From Desulfobacterales bacterium HSG2 (lineage in GTDB: Bacteria; Desulfobacterota; Desulfobacteria; Desulfobacterales; 4be13), in NCBI GenBank assembly GCA_030378035.1, contig JAUCGI010000039.1, positions 1 through 37,621 of the forward strand: a stretch of DNA of 37,621 nt, given 5' to 3'. The position numbers and the translations under genes were made by a program. The notes beneath the pieces are model-generated. The model had not been told where the DNA came from and did not search any database. It was given only the letters and a program-made list of their open reading frames with translations. Below, one piece after another: positions 15,401 to 23,548 of this stretch. Within the stretch, counting starts at the first letter, position 1; each line of letters starts with the position of its first letter.

Positions 15401-16465
15401 ATGGCAAGGAGAGCGCTTCTGGTCGGCATCAATGATTATAAGAAGATCGGTGACCTTAGGGGATGTTTAAATGATGTAAGCAATATGCGGAATATTCTGA
15501 AGACCTATCTGGGCTTCGGAAATAGTGATATTCGGGTCCTGACAGAGAGTCGGGCGACCAGGGAGAATATTATTCACAGGCTGAAATGGCTTGTTCGTGC
15601 GACGAAGCCGGGGGATTTCATGGTGTTTCACTTTTCGGGACACGGCTCCCAGATTCGTGACCGGAACGGGGATGAGCTTGAGGACGGTATGGACGAATTG
15701 ATCTGTCCCTGGGATCATGACTGGGACGGCTGTTTTATTCTCGATGATGATCTGGATGATATCTTCAGCGGCCTTCCGGAGAATTCGCTGTTGGAGGTCT
15801 TTTTGGATTGCTGCCACTCGGGTGACGGGATCCGCACGATGCCCCGGTCAGCGGACCATACTCCCCGGGATACCTCAAAAAGCAGGTATCTTGAGCCGCC
15901 TCAGGATATCCGATTCCGACATGAAGGTGAGGAGGAGGATTTGAAAGTCAGGGGGTTCAGATCAGGAAACAGATCAGGAGGGCGGAGTACGAAACACCAC
16001 ATTCTCTGGTCAGGCTGCCGGTCGGATCAGACGTCTGCTGATGCTGAGATCGACGGGACCGTCAACGGTGCTTTCACCTATTATCTTTGTAAGCATATGC
16101 GTAAGACAGGCGGACATATCAGCCGAAGAAACCTGATAGAGCGTGTTCGGAATTCGTTGCGACACAACGCTTATCCCCAGATTCCTCAGTTGGCGTGCGG
16201 GAACAAAGCAGATTATGAAAACAACCCCCTTCAACTTCCTGTGCCGGAAGAAAGGGAAAGACAACTGTTTCTGACAACGCCTTATATGCGAGGGGATGAT
16301 GTTAAAAGTGTGCAGCGGGCTTTGGTAAAAAAGGAATTTAAAACCTCAGTTGACGGAGTCTTCGGCCCGCAAACGCAACATGCGGTCAGGCAGTTTCAGA
16401 ATCAGAACCAGCTAGTCGTTGACGGCGTTGTCGGAAAAACCGTCCGAGCAGCCCTTTTCAGTTAA
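15401..16465 (+). CDS. Caspase-like (C14/metacaspase) protease with peptidoglycan-binding domain
   Basis: 354 aa. The N-terminal caspase-fold domain starts ARRALLVGINDY. It has the catalytic His in HFSGHGSQIRD (H81) and the catalytic Cys in FLDCCHSG (C137/C138, most likely C138 before HSG), with acidic metacaspase-like loops between them. Residues about 288-350 are a PG_binding_1-type repeat (VKSVQRALVKKEF, DGVFGPQTQHAVRQFQ). No signal peptide is visible, so the binding domain may act as a regulatory module rather than a wall anchor. The start is chosen at 15401 because AGGAGG lies 5 nt upstream; the frame extends 11 codons further into the satellite. It follows ATPase 3 by 57 nt and may be the effector of the island. 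Confidence 0.9.
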   Translation: MARRALLVGINDYKKIGDLRGCLNDVSNMRNILKTYLGFGNSDIRVLTESRATRENIIHRLKWLVRATKPGDFMVFHFSGHGSQIRDRNGDELEDGMDELICPWDHDWDGCFILDDDLDDIFSGLPENSLLEVFLDCCHSGDGIRTMPRSADHTPRDTSKSRYLEPPQDIRFRHEGEEEDLKVRGFRSGNRSGGRSTKHHILWSGCRSDQTSADAEIDGTVNGAFTYYLCKHMRKTGGHISRRNLIERVRNSLRHNAYPQIPQLACGNKADYENNPLQLPVPEERERQLFLTTPYMRGDDVKSVQRALVKKEFKTSVDGVFGPQTQHAVRQFQNQNQLVVDGVVGKTVRAALFS

Positions 16466-16471
16466 ACATTC

Positions 16472-16581
16472 CGGAGTACAAAGCTTGCTTCGCAAGGCAC
16501 TCCGAAATACAAACCCTTGTTTTGTATGGATATCCCGGATGGCTTTTTTGCATCCGGCCGCAAAGCAAGCTTTGCACTCCG
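16472..16581. repeat. Inverted-repeat element after the caspase-like gene
   Basis: CGGAGTACAAAGCTTGCTT (16472-16490) is matched in inverse by AAGCAAGCTTTGCACTCCG (16563-16581). The left arm itself contains a tight CTTGC-TTC-GCAAG hairpin. It begins 7 nt after the caspase stop and could also serve as its transcription terminator. No coding frame. Confidence 0.6.
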
Positions 16582-16599
16582 ATAAAACTTTAAAAGAGG

Positions 16600-16763
16600 G
16601 GGTGTCCCACCTCCGCCTGTCATTCCGGGCAGAATTGAAAAAATTGGGGTACAATTTTTTCAATTCTGACCCGGAATCCATGTCTGCCGTCATTATTGTC
16701 ACAAAGGATTCCGGTTTGAAACCGGTTCTGAACAGAACGACATAATGGGCAGATGGGACACCC
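16600..16763. mobile_element. MITE-like element with GGGTGTCCCA ends and 9-bp target duplication
   Basis: GGGTGTCCCA (16600-16609) and TGGGACACCC (16754-16763) are perfect inverted ends. The identical 9-mer TAAAAGAGG flanks both sides (16591-16599 and 16764-16772), which looks like a target-site duplication. The right copy contributes to the ribosome-binding site of the downstream transglycosylase gene. The interior carries a variable-stem palindromic cassette (16614-16683) in inverted orientation. Confidence 0.8.
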
Positions 16764-16781
16764 TAAAAGAGGAGGTATGTT

Positions 16782-17918
16782 ATGCGAAAAATTCTATTTC
16801 TTACTTTTTGTATCGTATTTCTGAACGGTACAATGGCTACCCTGACCCGGGCAGCCGACTTTCCGCCGCTGATCTCCAGCATCAGAATGAGTCCGCCTGT
16901 GGATTTCTGCGGAGAGCCGGTTCCCCTGGACAATCAGCAGGTTTATGAAGGTCTGGAGAAAGAACTCCTGCTTTTTGCCTGGAACCGCTCCCAGGTGATT
17001 CTCTGGCTCAAGCGGACGGGCCGCTATATGCCGTACATTGAAAAAAAACTGAGAGAAAACGGGATGCCCGATGATCTCAAATACTCCGCTGTCGTGGAAA
17101 GTTCCTTAATCCCACACATCCGATCATCAAAGTATGCCACCGGTTTCTGGCAATTCATAAAATCCACAGGTATCAGATACGGCCTGACCATCAATTCAGT
17201 CATTGACGAACGCAGAAACCTCCATAAATCCACTGAGGCTGCAGTGAGCTATCTGAGGAATCTTTATTCGGATTTCGGATCGTGGACACTCTCCGTTGCC
17301 GCGTATAATATGGGAGAATCAGGACTGCGAAAAAGGATTGATTTCCAGAAGACCAATGACTTTTACAATCTCTATCTTCCTTTGGAAACCCAGCGGCATA
17401 TTCTCAAGATTGTCGCTGTCAAAATGCTTCTGGCCAATCCTGAGAAATACGGATTCCATCTGACACAAAAGGATTTCTACAGACCTGTCAGATTTGACCG
17501 GGTCCAGGTGGATTGTCCCCGAAAGGTACCCCTTCCGATAATCGCAGAAGCGGCAGGCACATATTACAAGACTATCAGGGAACTGAATCCTGAAATCAGG
17601 AATCGCCATCTGCCGCCGGGAACCTATTCCATCGCCATCCCCGAAGGATCATCCGGAGATTTTTATGCCCGATATGGAACCCTGCGTGATGAATGGGTGG
17701 CGGAGAAGCAGAAGGAAGCAGAGATAAAAAGAATAAAAAAGGCTAAGAAAAGGAAAAAGGCTAAGAAAAGAAAGCGTTTCTATACGGTCAGGAGAGGAGA
17801 CAACCTCTCGAGAATTGCCGCCAGATTCAAAGTGCCGATGTCCAAACTTGTCAAATGGAACCGTCTGAACAGGAAAAAAACCCTGTATGTGGGAAAACGG
17901 CTGATCGTCAGACAGTAG
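16782..17918 (+). CDS. MltD-like membrane-bound lytic transglycosylase with LysM
   Basis: 378 aa. The signal peptide is about residues 1-25 (ILFLTFCIVFLNG). The SLT domain spans about 80-210, with catalytic E106 in SAVVESSL, then ATGFWQFIKSTG and SVAAYNMGE. A middle region (about 225-290) is typical of MltD. A Lys/Arg-rich linker (305-330) is followed by a LysM domain (331-377: YTVRRGDNLSRIAARF, GKRLIVRQ). It would cleave the MurNAc-GlcNAc bond of peptidoglycan in the periplasm, forming 1,6-anhydro ends. GAGGAGG lies 8 nt upstream of the ATG. It stands alone between repeat elements. Confidence 0.9.
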   Translation: MRKILFLTFCIVFLNGTMATLTRAADFPPLISSIRMSPPVDFCGEPVPLDNQQVYEGLEKELLLFAWNRSQVILWLKRTGRYMPYIEKKLRENGMPDDLKYSAVVESSLIPHIRSSKYATGFWQFIKSTGIRYGLTINSVIDERRNLHKSTEAAVSYLRNLYSDFGSWTLSVAAYNMGESGLRKRIDFQKTNDFYNLYLPLETQRHILKIVAVKMLLANPEKYGFHLTQKDFYRPVRFDRVQVDCPRKVPLPIIAEAAGTYYKTIRELNPEIRNRHLPPGTYSIAIPEGSSGDFYARYGTLRDEWVAEKQKEAEIKRIKKAKKRKKAKKRKRFYTVRRGDNLSRIAARFKVPMSKLVKWNRLNRKKTLYVGKRLIVRQ

Positions 17919-18126
17919 TCGGTTGGCGGTTGGCGGTTTACGGTTGACAGTTTACGGTTGGCGGTTGACGGTTTACGGTTGACAGTTTACGGTTGGCGGT
18001 TGACGGTTTACGGTTGACAGTTTACGGTTGGCGGTTGACGGTTTACGGTTGACAGTTTACGGTTGGCGGTTTACGGTTGACAGTTTACGGTTGGCGGTTT
18101 ACGGTTGACAGTTTACGGTTGGCGGT
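17919..18126. repeat. Heptameric satellite, GGTTTAC-type, left arm
   Basis: The whole stretch is built from 7-bp units: GGTTGGC, GGTTGAC, GGTTTAC and AGTTTAC. They combine into a higher-order ~35-bp pattern repeated several times. It starts just after the MltD-like stop codon. It is complementary to the pure heptamer run at 18166-18254, so the two arms can pair as a very long hairpin or cruciform around a ~40-bp centre holding a small GAAAC/GTTTC hairpin. No coding content. Confidence 0.9.
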
Positions 18127-18165
18127 TGTTGTTTTTGCCATGATAGAAACCAAGTTTCTTGGGTC

Positions 18166-18254
18166 AACCGTAAACCGTAAACCGTAAACCGTAAACCGTA
18201 AACCGTAAACCGTAAACCGTAAACCGTAAACCGTAAACCGTAAACCGTAAACCG
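18166..18254. repeat. Heptameric satellite (AACCGTA)n, right arm
   Basis: About 12.5 uninterrupted copies of the 7-bp unit AACCGTA, the reverse complement of the GGTTTAC unit in 17919-18126. It ends 6 nt before the AGGAGG ribosome-binding site of the following gene, so transcripts of that gene could carry a strong leader hairpin if transcription begins upstream of both arms. Confidence 0.9.
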
Positions 18255-18272
18255 CCAATAAGGAGGTGCGTG

Positions 18273-19088
18273 ATGATTAAGAAAATTATTTCCGCCGGCC
18301 AGACCGGGGTGGAACAGGCCGCGCTTGATATCGCAATCAAGCTGGGTATTGCCCATGGCGGATGGATACCGGAAAGGCATAAGACTGAAATACTTAGCGA
18401 CATCTATCAGTTGCAGGTAATTCATGCCAATTATTCTCAGACAACCGAACAGAATGTGCGGGATTCGGACGGAACCCTGATCATCTCCGCCGGCAAACTG
18501 ACGGGAAGTTCCGCATTAAACCGGCGACTTGCGGAAAAACACGGACGTCCGAACCTTTACACAGACCTGAACCTCATCATCGCATTTCAGGCCGCGGAAA
18601 AAATCAGCTCCTGGATCAGAGACCATGACATTGAGATTCTGAACATCGCAGGCCCGAACAGCATTGAGAATATTGACATCTATCAGACCGCTTCGGATAT
18701 CCTGGAGACCGCTTTCCAAATCAAGCTTTCTGATATGAGCCGATACGACTCTTTTCCCGATCCCCATGCGGATAAGCCGAAACTTGAGGATTTTATCGGC
18801 CTTCCCAAAACCGTGGATCAGGTCGTGGATATGATTCTTTCCCAGCTTACATTTAAAGAAAAGACGAGAATTGCAAATTTTTCCAGAAAAAAACTGATGG
18901 CTTCGATGCCGTCTTTACGCGTGTATGTCAAAAATGAGTTCAGGCTGTGGAAGAGAAATGAGAAACTGATGAAATCATACATCGCCAGACCTGGTGAAGA
19001 TGAGACAGATGATGTGTCGGCGGTTATTATTACAGAGTTGTGGGAAAAACTGCAAAAGTCGGATAATGTTCTGAGAGTGGTCAAGTGA
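18273..19088 (+). CDS. YpsA/MoCo-carrier-like Rossmann-fold protein
   Basis: 271 aa. The first ~150 residues match the putative molybdenum-cofactor-carrier (cpYpsA-like, SLOG-related) family: IISAGQTGVEQAALD, GGWIPERHKTE, SDGTLIIS and GSSALNRRLAEKHGRP. The C-terminal ~110 residues are helical and not recognised. ATG 18273 is preferred over GTG 18270 because AGGAGG (18261-18266) is then 6 nt away. Binding of a nucleotide-type ligand is expected from the SLOG relationship, but the physiological role is unknown. It stands alone after the heptamer satellite. Confidence 0.8.
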   Translation: MIKKIISAGQTGVEQAALDIAIKLGIAHGGWIPERHKTEILSDIYQLQVIHANYSQTTEQNVRDSDGTLIISAGKLTGSSALNRRLAEKHGRPNLYTDLNLIIAFQAAEKISSWIRDHDIEILNIAGPNSIENIDIYQTASDILETAFQIKLSDMSRYDSFPDPHADKPKLEDFIGLPKTVDQVVDMILSQLTFKEKTRIANFSRKKLMASMPSLRVYVKNEFRLWKRNEKLMKSYIARPGEDETDDVSAVIITELWEKLQKSDNVLRVVK

Positions 19089-19202
19089 GGAAATTGAAGG
19101 TTGAAGGTTGAAGATTGAGCATCGACTAGTAGGATATTTCCACCTTTAAATACTCTTCCCACCCCATTGATTTATCTCCCCCGTTTTATAGAATTGTTCC
19201 AA

Positions 19203-19236
19203 AGAAACCGGGTTTTTCAAAAAACCTGGTTTCTCT
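19203..19236. terminator. Terminator-like hairpin / dispersed inverted repeat
   Basis: GAAACCGGGTTTTT pairs with AAAAACCTGGTTTC around a 2-3 base loop, followed by a T-rich run. It could end transcription from the YpsA-like gene. It sits only ~22 nt before the next start codon, so it may instead be a dispersed palindromic repeat. Confidence 0.5.
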
Positions 19237-19257
19237 ATATATATAAGGAGTGAATCA

Positions 19258-20163
19258 ATGACTGAAAATTTAACCAAACTAATCGTCACAACAATCGTCA
19301 CAGTAATTTTTTTTGGAGGATGTACGCATCAGATTCGGGATGAAATAAAGGAAATAAAGGAGCGGGTAAAACAATTAGAGGATGCACAAAAAGAGCTGAA
19401 TGAAGATTCAAAAGCGGCCGGTAAGGAATTAACCGATCTGAAAAAGAAATTCAGGCATACCCGGATGAAGGATTTTTTGTCAGATACAATTTCTCAGATC
19501 GGTTTCCTGAGAAAAGGATCGCTGACGAAAATTATCAAAGACGAAAGAATATTGGACTGGGCCGATCACGAAGAAATATTAAAATTTTATCTTGACCGGT
19601 TAAAAAATCTGATCGAAAGGAATAATAAAAACGGTGTTCGCAATGCCACATTTGTCATCAGACTGCTGGAACTGGATCCTGAAACATGGAAAAATTACAG
19701 CGACTATATCTGCAGAGTCTATAACAGCGAGATTCTTCCCTATCCTTTGAAATGGAAAGAGACTTTGAAATATTATTTTGATATTCTTGATAAAATACCT
19801 GGCAACAAGATGAAAATGAAAGCCTTTATGATAGGGACTGTCTCTTCGGCTGACTCTGTAAGAAAGATGTCAATGAAAAAAATCGTAAACGGGAAAAGCA
19901 TATTAAGCCGGGCTGATCACGAAGAAATATTGAAATTTTATCTTGACCGTTTGGAGGGCCTGATCGCGGATAATAATACCGGCGGGATGAATAACGCCAT
20001 TCTCATACTGAAACAGATAAACATCGAAGCCCTGAAAAAACACGACGCCAGATTAGATGACATATATATGGGTCTTACGAATGATCAGACTTGGGAAGAG
20101 ACTTCGGAATTTTTTTTTGACAGTACGATTGACAGGATATCTGACGATACATTGAATATGTGA
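19258..20163 (+). CDS. Putative lipoprotein with coiled coil and repeated helical motif
   Basis: 301 aa. The N terminus has a hydrophobic signal with lipobox FFGGC (Cys22), so it is probably a membrane-anchored lipoprotein. A coiled-coil stretch (about 28-65, EIKERVKQLEDAQKELNED) follows. Two copies of a motif, (W/R)ADHEEILKFYLDRL at about 101-115 and 218-232, point to an internal duplication of a helical module. AAGGAG lies ~8 nt upstream of the ATG. The family is not recognised and no function is assigned. Confidence 0.75.
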   Translation: MTENLTKLIVTTIVTVIFFGGCTHQIRDEIKEIKERVKQLEDAQKELNEDSKAAGKELTDLKKKFRHTRMKDFLSDTISQIGFLRKGSLTKIIKDERILDWADHEEILKFYLDRLKNLIERNNKNGVRNATFVIRLLELDPETWKNYSDYICRVYNSEILPYPLKWKETLKYYFDILDKIPGNKMKMKAFMIGTVSSADSVRKMSMKKIVNGKSILSRADHEEILKFYLDRLEGLIADNNTGGMNNAILILKQINIEALKKHDARLDDIYMGLTNDQTWEETSEFFFDSTIDRISDDTLNM

Positions 20164-20242
20164 GGCGTGAATATTTTAGGGGAGCTTTAAACTTGAACTT
20201 GAACTCAGACGTGATCTGTTTGAGGGATCAGCGCCGTCCGAA

Positions 20243-20446
20243 TTGTCCGATGAGGAGATTGAGACGAAGATATCGGAATATGAAAAAGCTTATGGCATCT
20301 CTTCGGATGAATTTATGCGGCAGATGAGGGAGGGAATCGCTCCTGATGAATTTGAGACAATGGATTGGATGATGTTGCTGACACTGGTTCGGGATGAATA
20401 TCGTGACCTTTTCAGAAATACGAATTCGCAAGGATGTTTTAAATGA
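20243..20446 (+). CDS. Probable antitoxin partner of the TumE-like gene, 5' end uncertain
   Basis: Small acidic protein of 67 aa if the TTG at 20243 is the start. The frame is open further upstream to about 20180 and the upstream residues (LELELRRDLFEGSAPSE) look like real protein, but no ATG or GTG occurs there, so the native start may be lost. The segment EKAYGISSDEFMRQMREG resembles small proteins that usually precede TumE-type toxins. Its stop overlaps the toxin start (ATGA), typical of toxin-antitoxin pairs. Identification is by this pattern and context only. Confidence 0.55.
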   Translation: MSDEEIETKISEYEKAYGISSDEFMRQMREGIAPDEFETMDWMMLLTLVRDEYRDLFRNTNSQGCFK

Positions 20447-20853
20447 TGAGATTCAAGGATATCCGAAATTACTACTTCCATGTAAGGCACAAGGCGACCA
20501 CAAGTGACTGTACCGATGACTGGAATGCGATTAGGCTTAAACCGTTAAACCGCTGTGAAGGAAGCGTCCGGGCTGAACCGCTTAACTTTAAGGACGGATC
20601 GCTGTTGCGTTTTAAGGAGAAGATTGTTATTGACGAGGCCGGATTTGTTCACCGGCCTTCGTATTCCTATCACTATGAAGGCCCCGGGAATCATTTCCAT
20701 TTCCGCTATGATCGGGACCCTGAACATCAGAGACCGGTGGTGCATTAGGAATGCCACCTTCATGTGATGCGGAAAGAACCGAGATTCAAGACTCACACGG
20801 CGAGCTTTGATGAGGTTTTTGATTTTATTGTTGCCTGTTTTTACAACTGGTGA
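20443..20853 (+). pseudogene. TumE-like (DUF6516-type) toxin broken by an in-frame amber codon
   Basis: The frame starts at ATG 20443 and encodes a small toxin-like protein with YHYEGPGNHFHFRYDRDPEH, a pattern I associate with the TumE family. TAG at 20746-20748 (codon 102) stops it. The same frame then continues without shift for 34 more sense codons (ECHLHVMRKEPRFKTHTASF, then DEVFDFIVACFYNW) to TGA at 20851, which looks like the genuine C terminus. The simplest reading is a single nonsense mutation inactivating the toxin. A readthrough product or a shortened active form cannot be excluded. Confidence 0.65.
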
Positions 20854-20919
20854 CCGCTATCCGGTAATCGGACATTCATCTTTGGTCTGTGTCTCGATGG
20901 GAGCAAAAATAGGCAAAGT

Positions 20920-21018
20920 AAGTACCCGGCCATAAATTTTTCCATACTCTTCTCTTCTTTGTGCCTCTGTGCCTTTGTGTGAGATATGAAATCATGGAAA
21001 ACTTCTGGCCGGGTACTT
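20920..21018. mobile_element. MITE-like element, AAGTACC family, copy C
   Basis: AAGTACCCGGCCATAAAT at the left and ACTTCTGGCCGGGTACTT at the right are inverted ends of the family seen at 712, 1691 and 23549. The interior has TTTGTGCCT-type direct repeats and GTGTGAGATATGAAAT, shared with copy D. This is one of two elements filling the ~415-bp gap between the toxin remnant and the ftcD-like gene. Confidence 0.75.
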
Positions 21019-21073
21019 ATCCGGATGCAGTTACGGATGGATTTACAAGACGGAGTCTTGCACTCCGGATTTG

Positions 21074-21222
21074 GGGACTCGGAAAAAACGCATTATTTCA
21101 TATATCACACAAAGGCACAAAGGCACAAAGAAAGGCGCAGAGGGGCAAATTTGCGGGCGGGTGCTTATTCCGCCTCCGGGAGCCGGATGTCTTTTCGGGG
21201 TAATGCGTTTTTTCTGAGTACC
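21074..21222. mobile_element. Inverted-repeat element with GAAAAAACGCATTA ends
   Basis: The left arm has GGAAAAAACGCATTA after GGGACTC. The right arm has TAATGCGTTTTTTCTGAGTACC-type sequence, an inverse match with few differences. The interior contains ATATCACACAAAGGCACAAAG, an inverted copy of the low-complexity core of the AAGTACC elements, which shows that cores are exchanged between families. No coding frame. Confidence 0.6.
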
Positions 21223-21268
21223 TTAGTTCCTTTAAATTATTAAATTACAGAATCAGAAAATATTCGAA

Positions 21269-22165
21269 ATGAAAAAAATCATAGAATGTGTACCCAATTT
21301 CAGTGAAGGCAGAGACCTGAACAAAATTGAAAAGATCGTAAATCCTTTTCGGGGAAAAGAGGGCGTCAAGCTTTTGGATTACCAGAGGGATGAAGATCAT
21401 AACCGGCTGGTTGTGACAGCGGTGGGAACGCCTGCGGTGTTAAAGGACGCTGTCACGGAAGCTGTGGGGGCTGCAATTGCGCATATTGACATGAGAACGC
21501 ATCAGGGCCAGCATCCGAGGATGGGCGCGGCAGATGTGGTTCCGTTCATTCCGATCAGGAATGTCAGCATGGAAGAGGCTGTGGAGATTTCAAAAGCCTC
21601 GGCAAAAGCGGTCTCTGAAAAATATCATCTGCCCATATTTTTATATGAAAAATCGGCGTCCCATCCGGACAGGGAGAACCTTGCCGAAATAAGAAAAGGC
21701 GGGTTTGAAGGAATGGCCGAAAAGATGAAACTGCCTGAATGGAGACCGGATTTCGGCCCTGAAGAGATTCATCCCACCGCGGGGGTGACGGCTGTGGGTG
21801 CCAGAATGCCGCTGGTCGCTTATAATGTGAATTTGGGAACGGACAATCCGACCATTGCCGGCGACATCGCAAAGAAAGTCCGGCATATCAGCGGCGGGCT
21901 GCGATTCTGCAAAGGAATCGGCATCGAATTAAAAGAGCGGGGGATTGTCCAAGTCTCAATGAATATGACAGATTTCACGAAAACCGCGCTTTACCGGGTG
22001 TTTGAACTGATCCGAATCGAAGCCGAACGATACGGCGTCAGTGTGGTCGGAAGTGAAATCATCGGACTTGTCCCCATGGAAGCCTTAATTGACACGGCTG
22101 CATACTATCTGAGATTAGAGGATTTTTCAATGGAACAGGTTCTTGAATCGAGATTTATGGAATAG
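21269..22165 (+). CDS. ftcD: Glutamate formimidoyltransferase
   Basis: 298 aa, the length of stand-alone bacterial formiminotransferases that lack the cyclodeaminase domain. The N terminus KKIIECVPNFSEGRD is characteristic. THQGQHPRMGAADVVPF contains His82, equivalent to the catalytic histidine of the mammalian enzyme. It transfers the formimino group from N-formimino-L-glutamate to tetrahydrofolate, the last step of one histidine-degradation route, in the cytoplasm. It lies 13 nt upstream of the imidazolonepropionase gene, which makes its substrate precursor, so the two probably form an operon. The ribosome-binding site is weak. Confidence 0.93.
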   Translation: MKKIIECVPNFSEGRDLNKIEKIVNPFRGKEGVKLLDYQRDEDHNRLVVTAVGTPAVLKDAVTEAVGAAIAHIDMRTHQGQHPRMGAADVVPFIPIRNVSMEEAVEISKASAKAVSEKYHLPIFLYEKSASHPDRENLAEIRKGGFEGMAEKMKLPEWRPDFGPEEIHPTAGVTAVGARMPLVAYNVNLGTDNPTIAGDIAKKVRHISGGLRFCKGIGIELKERGIVQVSMNMTDFTKTALYRVFELIRIEAERYGVSVVGSEIIGLVPMEALIDTAAYYLRLEDFSMEQVLESRFME

Positions 22166-22178
22166 ATACGGAGTAAGA

Positions 22179-23510
22179 ATGAATGGCAACGCGCTTATAA
22201 AGAATGCGTCCCAGTTGGTGACATGCAGCGGATTCAGGGCAAAACAGGGAAAAGAGATGTCTGATCTGCATATTGTCACTGACGGCGGCGTCCTTATCGA
22301 AGACGGGGTTATTAAGGCGGTTGGAAAAACGGATGATGTTCTGGTCCGGTTCTCTGAAGACGTGATGAACCGGTTCGACGGAAGCGGATTTAGCAAAAAA
22401 GCCCCTGTTATCATAGACGCGACAGGCAAGTGCGTCTTACCCGGATTTGTCGATTCCCACACCCATTTTGTTTTCGGCGGATACAGAGCCGAGGAGTTTT
22501 CATGGCGGCTCCGCGGAGAGAGCTACATGGAGATTATGAAGCGCGGGGGCGGGATTGTGAATACCGTGAAGGAGACAAGAAAAGCCGGCAGGGAAGAGTT
22601 GATCCGATCCGGAAAAAAGCGTTTGGATTCCATGCTCTCTTTTGGCGTGACGACCGTTGAAGGGAAGAGCGGTTACGGCCTGGACCATGACACGGAAATC
22701 AAGCAGTTGGAAGTCATGCGGAAGCTTGACAAGGTTCATCCGATTGATGTGGTCAGGACATTTCTCGGCGCGCATGCGGTTCTGCCGGGTTACAAAGGAA
22801 AAGAAGACGCGTTTATCGATTACATGATCCATGCAGTCATGCCCCGGGTGGTTGAACAGAATCTCGCCGAATTCTGCGATATTTTCTGCGAGAAAAATGT
22901 CTTTTCAATACAGCAGTCGAGACAGTTGTTAAGTGAAGCCAAAAAACAGGGGCTGAAATTGAAACTTCATGCCGATGAAATGGCGCAGTTGGGCGGTGCC
23001 GAATTGGCCGCGGAACTCGGGGCGGTTTCAGCAGATCATCTGCTTCAGGCGTCTGACAAGGGGATCAGGGATATGGCCGAGGCCGGTGTGGTCGCGACGC
23101 TGCTCCCGGGCACGGCGTTCAGCTTAAAGGAGCCGTATGCAAGGGGCCGCTTTATGATTGATCAGAATTGCGCGACAGCCCTGGCAACGGATATGAATCC
23201 CGGCAGTTGCTTCACGGAGTCGATTCCGCTGATCTTTGCATTGGCAACGCTTTATATGGATATCTCCACAGAAGAAGCCATAAACGCTCTGACCATAAAC
23301 GCCGCGGCAGCCATTGACAGGGCGGACACCATCGGAAGTCTTGACATCGGCAAAAGCGGGGATCTCGTTATCCTTGAATTTCCGTCGTATCACTATATCC
23401 CGTATCATATCGGAGTCAGCGCTGTTGAAAAAGTCGTCAAAAAAGGGGATGTGGTATTTGACAAAGAAGATGATTCCATGGATTCGGAGAGCGTTCCGTT
23501 TCTATTGTAA
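22179..23510 (+). CDS. hutI: Imidazolonepropionase
   Basis: 443 aa, an amidohydrolase-family enzyme. It has the metal site HTH in LPGFVDSHTHFVFGG, RGGGIVNTVKETRKA, KSGYGLDHDTEIKQL, LHADEMAQLGGAELA, SADHLLQAS and the catalytic-site ATDMNPGS. It hydrolyses imidazolone-5-propionate to N-formimino-glutamate, feeding the adjacent formimidoyltransferase. ATG 22179 is used because GGAG lies about 6 nt upstream; a longer TTG-started frame overlaps the previous gene. hutH and hutU are not in the window. It is about 30 aa longer than many homologues, mostly through an N-terminal stretch (about 55-80). Confidence 0.95.
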   Translation: MNGNALIKNASQLVTCSGFRAKQGKEMSDLHIVTDGGVLIEDGVIKAVGKTDDVLVRFSEDVMNRFDGSGFSKKAPVIIDATGKCVLPGFVDSHTHFVFGGYRAEEFSWRLRGESYMEIMKRGGGIVNTVKETRKAGREELIRSGKKRLDSMLSFGVTTVEGKSGYGLDHDTEIKQLEVMRKLDKVHPIDVVRTFLGAHAVLPGYKGKEDAFIDYMIHAVMPRVVEQNLAEFCDIFCEKNVFSIQQSRQLLSEAKKQGLKLKLHADEMAQLGGAELAAELGAVSADHLLQASDKGIRDMAEAGVVATLLPGTAFSLKEPYARGRFMIDQNCATALATDMNPGSCFTESIPLIFALATLYMDISTEEAINALTINAAAAIDRADTIGSLDIGKSGDLVILEFPSYHYIPYHIGVSAVEKVVKKGDVVFDKEDDSMDSESVPFLL

Positions 23511-23548
23511 ATACAGAGGTGGTATCGTCAACATTGAACTTGAACCTT

